Origin: Chryseobacterium angstadtii
GTDB lineage: Bacteria > Bacteroidota > Bacteroidia > Flavobacteriales > Weeksellaceae
DNA: 64,000 bases
Assembly: GCF_001045465.1 (NCBI RefSeq)
Contig: NZ_LFND01000006.1
Coordinates: 248,001 to 312,000 of the forward strand
Reading direction: 5' to 3'
Shown: piece after piece, positions 58,762-64,000 of the stretch
Position numbering within the stretch: position 1 is the stretch's first letter
Layout: every line of letters starts with the position of its first letter
Notes under the pieces: model-generated
The model's input: only the letters and a program-made list of their open reading frames with translations
Database searches by the model: none
What the model was told of the DNA's origin: nothing
Program-made: the position numbers and the translations under genes

Positions 58762-59199
58762 ATGAAAAAAATAATAATGGCTATATCTCTAATTATAGCA
58801 TTTTCAGTATCAGCTCAAACATCTTTAAAACCGGAAAGTAAAGCCGAAATTTCATCAAACAACTTGCCAGATAAGCAAATAAAAGCACAACTATTAACCA
58901 GCGGAAAAATTCAAAGTGGAAGTACTTTAACATTCATACTCTCCGAACCCACTTCAATTGCTGGTGTATCCACAAAAAAAGGTCAAATCCTATCTGGAAT
59001 AGCCAGAGAACAAGACGGACGACTTTATGTTGATGTTAGTACTGTCAAAATTGATGGTAAAGTTTATCCTGCTAAAATAAAAGTATATTCAGAAAATGGA
59101 ATAGAAGGATTTGGTCTTAATGGAAGAATGCCTAATTCTAAGAAGCCAATTGAAATTCAAAATAGTGGTACTAACGCTATTCTAATGATATATAATTAA
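58762..59199 (+). CDS. TraM-like orphan secreted protein
   Basis: The 145-residue protein has a signal peptide ending SVSAQT. The domain has KAQLLTSGKIQSGSTLTFILSEPTSIAGVSTKKGQILSGIA and LYVDVSTVKIDGKVYPAKIKVYSENGIEGFGLNGR, which resembles the C-terminal part of Bacteroidota conjugative TraM. Full TraM is about three times longer, so this may be a detached domain with another role in envelope or mating-pair structure. The terminator immediately after suggests a single gene. Confidence 0.6.
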   Translation: MKKIIMAISLIIAFSVSAQTSLKPESKAEISSNNLPDKQIKAQLLTSGKIQSGSTLTFILSEPTSIAGVSTKKGQILSGIAREQDGRLYVDVSTVKIDGKVYPAKIKVYSENGIEGFGLNGRMPNSKKPIEIQNSGTNAILMIYN

Positions 59200-59202
59200 T
59201 AT

Positions 59203-59230
59203 AAGCCCGGTATTATAATATACCGGGCTT
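59203..59230 (+). terminator. Terminator after the TraM-like gene
   Basis: AAGCCCGGTAT and ATACCGGGCTT form a perfect 11-bp stem with a 6-nt loop and T run. Confidence 0.85.
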
Positions 59231-59326
59231 TTGATTATAAAAGTAAATTTTGAACAAAGGAGCAACGAATGACAAGCGTTTTGAAAAAACGAGTAGTCTG
59301 AGGAATTGACGACTGAAAAATTGTCA

Positions 59327-60703
59327 TCAAAATAGATTATTCAAAAAATTATTAAGTTGATTTTTTGAATTTATTTGAATAAAGCCACCATTTTTTATTT
59401 GTTTTTCAGATTCTATAATATCTGCAATATAACTTGATTCATCATTGAATGGTTCAGCTTCTACTTTAACTTTTGTATTTTTATCTAACTTGATCTTTAG
59501 CTCTTTACAAACAACTTCGATATCATCAAATAAACAGTAATATGTTTGCTTATCTTTTTCAAACTCAATATAGCAAAAGGATACGTCTTTTACTTCAAGT
59601 GAACTGATAAATTCTTTTTCACTGGAGTTTAATAAATGATATTTATATTGGAAAATGTAACTTTTAGAATATTTATCTGTGTCATTGAAAAATAGTCTTA
59701 CTCCATTTTCATCCAGTCTTGTTATTGATAGGAAATTTAAAACTCGTAAATAATTTTCGACTTCAAAAAAACAGAAGCAAAACCTTTCCTTATAATCAAA
59801 ATCGATATTCCCAAAAATAGAAACCCGCAAATTGTGGTTTTTTGCATTTTTTAAAAACGATAATTCATCCTTGTTAAGATTTTCAAAATATCTAGATAAA
59901 GAATAAACATTAAGTTCTTTGTCTAACTCCATTTCAATATTGGAATAAGAAATATCAGTTTCTATAAATAATTCATTAGTAGAATTATGACTATCAAAGA
60001 AAAAAGATCTTATAAGTTCTGTGATTTTTACAATATAAAGATCTCTTTCAGCAAAAACTGAATCTATATAATCTTGAAGCAGATCTTTGATTTTATTGTT
60101 GGCTGTTGTATTTCTAATAATCCTTAAGCATTCAATAATCTGATTATTTTTTATATTCTCGATACTGAAATTAGGTTTTCGTTCAAAGTATTTAAAGTCA
60201 TCATCAGCATAGTATACCATATTTCGATAATTTGCCCTTTTTGTTCTCATAAATTTTGCCAAATCAATACTATCCGGATAGCCAATTCCTCTTCGTTCTG
60301 ATTTTATTTGCTCTAAAAGATTGATTGCATTTTCTTTTAAGATCGCATAGTTTTCATAAGGAAAGTCTCCAGTCTTAAAAACATTAGAATATTTTACACT
60401 ATTATTTTTTATTTTTTTGAGCAAATCAATGCTAGGAACATGTCCCTCTTTTAAGCTTTCAATAAAATCCAAAACAATTTCTTTTTTATAAAACCATTCA
60501 CCTGCAATATTTTGTTTCGAGAATAATCGTTTGATGCGTGATTCTAAAGAGCTTAAATCAGTATAATGATACACATTAATAATTTCATTGTCTTTTATAC
60601 CTGAACCTGTTTTAATATTATTAAATCTACTTTTAAAATCCTGTGTAATTCCTACTTTAATCTTCTGTTTAAGTTCAATTACATAAAAATCTTTGTTTTC
60701 CAT
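59327..60703 (-). CDS. T5orf172/GIY-YIG-like nuclease protein
   Basis: The 458-residue protein starts KDFYVIELKQKIKVGITQDFKSRFNNIKTGSG and continues with SLESRIKRLFSKQNIAGEWFYKKEIV. These are the strands and conserved K-V-G-x-T, R and E-W-F of T5orf172/GIY-YIG-like nucleases (about residues 1-85). The remaining 370 residues are helical/mixed and unrecognised. It is on the minus strand with the transfer genes. Such domains are common on phages and plasmids. Function unknown. Confidence 0.65.
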   Translation of the reverse strand: MENKDFYVIELKQKIKVGITQDFKSRFNNIKTGSGIKDNEIINVYHYTDLSSLESRIKRLFSKQNIAGEWFYKKEIVLDFIESLKEGHVPSIDLLKKIKNNSVKYSNVFKTGDFPYENYAILKENAINLLEQIKSERRGIGYPDSIDLAKFMRTKRANYRNMVYYADDDFKYFERKPNFSIENIKNNQIIECLRIIRNTTANNKIKDLLQDYIDSVFAERDLYIVKITELIRSFFFDSHNSTNELFIETDISYSNIEMELDKELNVYSLSRYFENLNKDELSFLKNAKNHNLRVSIFGNIDFDYKERFCFCFFEVENYLRVLNFLSITRLDENGVRLFFNDTDKYSKSYIFQYKYHLLNSSEKEFISSLEVKDVSFCYIEFEKDKQTYYCLFDDIEVVCKELKIKLDKNTKVKVEAEPFNDESSYIADIIESEKQIKNGGFIQINSKNQLNNFLNNLF

Positions 60704-60717
60704 AATTTGATATTTTG

Positions 60718-60927
60718 TTATTTGGTTTTCTTTATAAAAATGATGTTGTTTTCAATTCGTTCCACTGTTGTAGTGATATGTCTACCATTCAGGTTAAAAG
60801 TATAATAGTCTCCAATCTTAGGTCTAAAATCATAATCATATCGCTGGGTTTCCCTTTCTACCAAAATTATTTTGTCTGGTAATTCGAAAATTTGCTTTAT
60901 AGTATAATTGATATGTCTATTATTCAT
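60718..60927 (-). CDS. Small unknown protein, 69 aa
   Basis: The 69-residue protein (MNNRHINYTIKQIFELPDKII) has no domain I know. Its predicted strands suggest a small beta-barrel-like fold. It lies between the coupling-protein gene (10 bp) and the GIY-YIG-like gene (14 bp) on the same strand, so it is part of the mobilization operon. Confidence 0.55.
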   Translation of the reverse strand: MNNRHINYTIKQIFELPDKIILVERETQRYDYDFRPKIGDYYTFNLNGRHITTTVERIENNIIFIKKTK

Positions 60928-60937
60928 TGTGTAATGT

Positions 60938-62755
60938 TTAAATTAAGTTTTTGCTTTCTTCAATAATTCTGAAATAATTTTCACTCATTTCTTTATCACT
61001 GACAACTTCTTTAGAAGTGGGTCTGTCAGATGCAAAGTCTTCTAAAAATTGGGTTTTTAGAAACTCCTTTGGTTCCCCTTCAGCTATGATACCATAGAAT
61101 TCTCCTGGATTAAGATTAATTAAGTCACTAACTTTTACTCGGTCTCGTTCTTGAATATTTTCACTTTTACTTTGACTATCATTACTTTGGACATGTATTA
61201 CAGTTCCGCTTGTTCCTGTTCCTGTATTTTTATTAATAAAGGTTCTATCTTCTTTAGAAAATAGGGTTTTAACCATTTCTGCCGTTTTCCCATTTGTAAC
61301 TCTGCCAAAAAATTGATTTCCTAAATTCGAAATAATGATTTGCGCCTTATCTTGTCCATAATTGTCTACTAGTTGGCTAAAATCCTGCACTCCGAATATT
61401 GTTGCAATTTTATTACTTCGAGCTGTGGCAGGAATTTGTTCTATGTTAGGGATGTAAATCGTTGGAGCTTCATCTAACAAGACAACACTTTTCTGCTGTT
61501 GTGGTTTGTTCATTTGTCGCATACCCACACTTATAATTAGAGAAATTACAGGGGCATAAACCTGCGGAAGTGTACTATCATTTCCTAAACATAAAAATGT
61601 TGGATTCTTAGGGTTGTTTAAATTCAAATCAACATCGTTTTTTGACAAAATCCAGAATACATCTTTTGTATTTAGCTGAGCAACCGCTGTCTGAATGGTA
61701 GATAATATACCCGCAACTTGATTCTGTGCTTCATTTTCTAATGATTGTCGCAAGGAAGAAACCATTCCTCCGGCTTCATAATTTTGGGAAATTTTTAATA
61801 ATAGTAATTTAATATCAGTATGTAATAGTAAACTAATTACATGAGGTAAAGTACAATATTCAGGATGTTCCTCTTTAAGCCACCATATTACTCCTGCAAT
61901 AATCATTTTAGTATTATTTGACCAAAAATCAGCTTTCTTAATACTTTCAGGGATAAGGTTGTTGACCAATGCTTGTGAATATTCAATAGCAATAACGCTT
62001 TTTGTTAAATAGTGGGGTGCAATCGGATTGATCCTATCGCTTTGTTGAGGGTTTTTAAAATCTACATTTTTAAGACAAACATTGCCATTGTAATAACTTG
62101 ACCTAACCTTATTTGTTAATTCAGGACTTTTAAAATCATAGAGAATACCTGTATATTCTTGCTGTGAAATTTGTTTGATAATAGGCTCAAAAATACTTGC
62201 ACTCTTTCCAGAACCTGCACCACCTTGTATGTAAATTCCTCTGAATGGATTAGCTAGTTTTATGATTCCTGATTTTGTTTTAAAGTTTAAACTTTCATCA
62301 TCAACCTCTTTTGCGAATTTTTGTATAGGAGAATATTTTAGCTTGGGCTTACTTAGATCCCGGATAAGATAAAAAGCGGATATTAAAATTGGAGTAAAAA
62401 TCAGAATTACTCCCAAATTTCCTAAAGATGATTTTGTTTTTTCTCCAATAAGCCCCGTTAAAAAGATAGAAAGTACTGTGAAAATTCCAACATATACGAG
62501 ACCGGTTGGAATGCTCTTAAACTTCCCCAACTTATATACAATATGCCAGAACGACAATCCTAAAAGTGAAAAGCATATATTTAACCAAATTGGGGCTTTA
62601 ACAAATAACCCTAAAGGCGAATGTGAATATTTTTCTGGTAAAAAATATTTAGTGACTGGTGCAGTAATAAACATAAAGTTTACTGCTATAAAAGCTATAC
62701 AAGTAACAACTGCTAAAGCTTTTAATATCTGAGGTAAAGAACCTAGTTGATTCAT
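60938..62755 (-). CDS. VirD4/TraG-type coupling protein
   Basis: The coupling protein brings the relaxosome to a type IV secretion channel. The 605-residue protein has three or four N-terminal membrane helices (residues 10-130) and a cytoplasmic ATPase with Walker A GGAGSGKSASIFEP, Walker B VVLLDEAPTIYIPNIEQIPATARSNKIA and sensor QDFSQLVDNYG. No other transfer-channel genes are visible, so the island would need a helper. It lies 4 bp from the relaxase gene. Confidence 0.9.
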   Translation of the reverse strand: MNQLGSLPQILKALAVVTCIAFIAVNFMFITAPVTKYFLPEKYSHSPLGLFVKAPIWLNICFSLLGLSFWHIVYKLGKFKSIPTGLVYVGIFTVLSIFLTGLIGEKTKSSLGNLGVILIFTPILISAFYLIRDLSKPKLKYSPIQKFAKEVDDESLNFKTKSGIIKLANPFRGIYIQGGAGSGKSASIFEPIIKQISQQEYTGILYDFKSPELTNKVRSSYYNGNVCLKNVDFKNPQQSDRINPIAPHYLTKSVIAIEYSQALVNNLIPESIKKADFWSNNTKMIIAGVIWWLKEEHPEYCTLPHVISLLLHTDIKLLLLKISQNYEAGGMVSSLRQSLENEAQNQVAGILSTIQTAVAQLNTKDVFWILSKNDVDLNLNNPKNPTFLCLGNDSTLPQVYAPVISLIISVGMRQMNKPQQQKSVVLLDEAPTIYIPNIEQIPATARSNKIATIFGVQDFSQLVDNYGQDKAQIIISNLGNQFFGRVTNGKTAEMVKTLFSKEDRTFINKNTGTGTSGTVIHVQSNDSQSKSENIQERDRVKVSDLINLNPGEFYGIIAEGEPKEFLKTQFLEDFASDRPTSKEVVSDKEMSENYFRIIEESKNLI

Positions 62756-62759
62756 AATT

Positions 62760-63602
62760 CTAATTTTTACTTATTCCTAAACTTTGTGATTTTTCTTTAT
62801 TTTTCGAAGTTTCTAATTGTTTTTTCCGACTATTATCCAAAACTGAATTAAACTTATAATCCAAATCATACTTTAATTCTTTAGCCAGATTATTAGCGGA
62901 CATTTCTCTTTTAATTTCGGACATCTTAAATTCCTGTCCTGATTTCTTATCATTTACAGTGAAACCTTGTATTTCCCCTTTCCTATTAATGGTTGGCTTC
63001 ATTTCATGTCCTAAAGCTTTCATGTATTCCATATACTTGGAAAAAGTTTGGGGTTTGATCTTCATTACTTGGCTATGAGATTCAAAGATTTGTTTCTTTA
63101 TCTCTTTGGACTGCATAATTTTATTTTCCTGATTTTTATACATTATATCCCTTGCGGAGATTAACCCTCTTTCTTTTGCTATTTTGTGAACAGTATTTTG
63201 AGCTTTAAGAACAATGAAATTGTCTTTAATTGCCTTGTTTTTTTCGTCTATACGATTGATCAATAAATGAACATGTTTGTGATTTTTTTCCGTATGTACA
63301 ATTGCCAAATAAGCTTGCTTTTCAGGATTTACGCCAATTCCTTTCATAAAGTCATGGCTGATTTCCTTTAGCTCTTTATCTGTTAACTTCTGTCCGTCTT
63401 TAGGATCTGGGCTAATGTATGCCGTGAAAAATTTTTTATCACATGTGTAGTTTTCAGATTGCTGGATTCTGAAACTATTCATTATTTCAGTGGATGTTTC
63501 ACCATAAATGAGATTTCTATCTAATTCATATCCTTTATGCTCTGCAATTAAATAATCTACACCCTGCCGGCTTCCTCTTATTGATTTTGCACTTGCTGTC
63601 AT
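62760..63602 (-). CDS. mobA: Relaxase / mobilization nuclease
   Basis: The relaxase nicks oriT and stays bound to the transferred strand. The 280-residue protein has an N-terminal MobA/VirD2-type domain starting MTASAKSIRGSRQGVDYLI and the metal-binding HVHLLINR with K-H-V-H (HxH), plus GVNPEKQAYLAIVHTEKN. The short length is typical of mobilizable Bacteroidota elements. Its start overlaps the mobC stop by 4 bp. Confidence 0.88.
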   Translation of the reverse strand: MTASAKSIRGSRQGVDYLIAEHKGYELDRNLIYGETSTEIMNSFRIQQSENYTCDKKFFTAYISPDPKDGQKLTDKELKEISHDFMKGIGVNPEKQAYLAIVHTEKNHKHVHLLINRIDEKNKAIKDNFIVLKAQNTVHKIAKERGLISARDIMYKNQENKIMQSKEIKKQIFESHSQVMKIKPQTFSKYMEYMKALGHEMKPTINRKGEIQGFTVNDKKSGQEFKMSEIKREMSANNLAKELKYDLDYKFNSVLDNSRKKQLETSKNKEKSQSLGISKN

Positions 63603-63901
63603 CTTAGGAATTTTTGAATTTCAACTTTAATTTGTTCATTAATGTTTTTTAACTCAGAAATCAGTTCCTCTCGATTTTCCTTACTTAAAATATTAGTTAG
63701 ATTTCGGAGTGCAGTACTGATAAAAGTCAAATTTTTCCAGGCTTCAATTTCTTCCTTCGAAAAGCGAAAATTTAGACTCTTATCCAAAGAAGATTTTCTT
63801 ATATATTCAGAAGTTTTAAGACCTGTTCTTTCTGCTTTATCAGAAATCATTTTCTTTTCATTTTCTGAAACTCTGATTTCGATTTTCTTATTTCTTTTCA
63901 T
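63599..63901 (-). CDS. mobC: MobC relaxosome protein
   Basis: The 100-residue protein has the N-terminal ribbon-helix-helix of MobC (KIEIRVSENEKKMISDKAERTGLKTSEYIRKSSLD) and a C-terminal TFISTALRNLTNILSKENREEL. It binds near oriT and assists the relaxase. It overlaps mobA, as usual in mobilization operons. Confidence 0.88.
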   Translation of the reverse strand: MKRNKKIEIRVSENEKKMISDKAERTGLKTSEYIRKSSLDKSLNFRFSKEEIEAWKNLTFISTALRNLTNILSKENREELISELKNINEQIKVEIQKFLR

Positions 63902-64000
63902 TGTAAAATTTTTGCGACCAACGGGAGCAAAACGAGAAGCCTTTAGGACTGAAAAACGAAATGTAGCGTAGCGGAATTTGGTTTTGTCAGGACAAAGGCA
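63902..64000 (-). other. Probable oriT region upstream of mobC
   Basis: Non-coding sequence precedes mobC. Its words GGGAGCAAAACGAGAAGCC and GACTGAAAAACGAAA are partly echoed near 59257-59310 (ggagcaacgaatgac, gactgaaaaa). oriT usually lies just upstream of mobC/mobA, so this is the likely site. No nick site can be fixed by eye, and the region is cut by the window edge. Confidence 0.4.

Overview
The window looks like a Chryseobacterium-type flavobacterial chromosome. Promoters follow the Bacteroidota pattern (TTTG about 19 bp before TAnnTTTG, clearest before rpsO), and many lipoprotein or secretion signals, YceI paralogues, a DUF1800/DUF1501 pair and outer-membrane barrel receptors are present. 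These identities come from reading motifs and protein sequences; no database search was run.

Layout. 1-3.1 kb is an A+T-rich patch: the tail of a LAS-type (VanY/MepA-like) metallopeptidase overlapping a lipoprotein gene (possible effector/immunity pair), then two more lipoprotein genes, one frameshifted in an A9 run. 3.16-4.1 kb is tyrA behind a complete attenuator with a Tyr-Tyr-Tyr leader peptide. 4.5-18.7 kb is ordinary chromosome: DUF2089/Yip1/serine hydrolase operon, serine dehydratase, Crp-like regulator, flavin reductase, ammonium transporter, two YceI genes, glucokinase, an outer-membrane protein and DUF1800/DUF1501.

19.0-32.0 kb holds a dispersed RNA-repair locus: rtcB, a WYL-domain regulator, an RlaP-type nucleotidyltransferase followed by two paralogous unknown proteins, a YrlA-like Y RNA directly before a Ro/TROVE gene (rsr), and a second nucleotidyltransferase. 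The promoters of rtcB, of the first nucleotidyltransferase operon and of the Y RNA share the same dyad (CGCA-N7-YGCG) at the same 11-bp distance from TTACTTTG. This implies one regulon, with the WYL protein as the obvious candidate regulator. Cobalamin genes (cobC, cobS, cobT) sit in the middle of this locus.

32-48 kb: TfoX-like protein, DUF2975/Xre pair, ABC transporter whose permease is fused to an M1 aminopeptidase, MarR plus outer-membrane receptor operon, pnp, an FucP-like sugar transporter, DUF4260 and rpsO. 48.3-48.9 kb is a tandem repeat array belonging to a family dispersed through the window. At 49.0-49.55 kb are three small genes for GG-leader peptides with a six-cysteine, knottin-like pattern. 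Then follow mgtE, a BtuF-like protein, a GAF-domain protein, a large conserved unknown, an MBL-fold enzyme and tRNA-Leu(CAA).

From tRNA-Leu (54.98 kb) to the right edge the DNA is A+T-rich and looks like a mobilizable island: a three-gene ParB-like / nuclease-like / cytosine-5 methyltransferase cassette, a TraM-like orphan, a T5orf172/GIY-YIG-like protein, a VirD4/TraG coupling protein, a MobA relaxase and MobC. The best candidates for undescribed biology are the shared RNA-repair operator with its two unknown proteins, the knottin-like peptides, and the ParB-like/nuclease/methyltransferase cassette.
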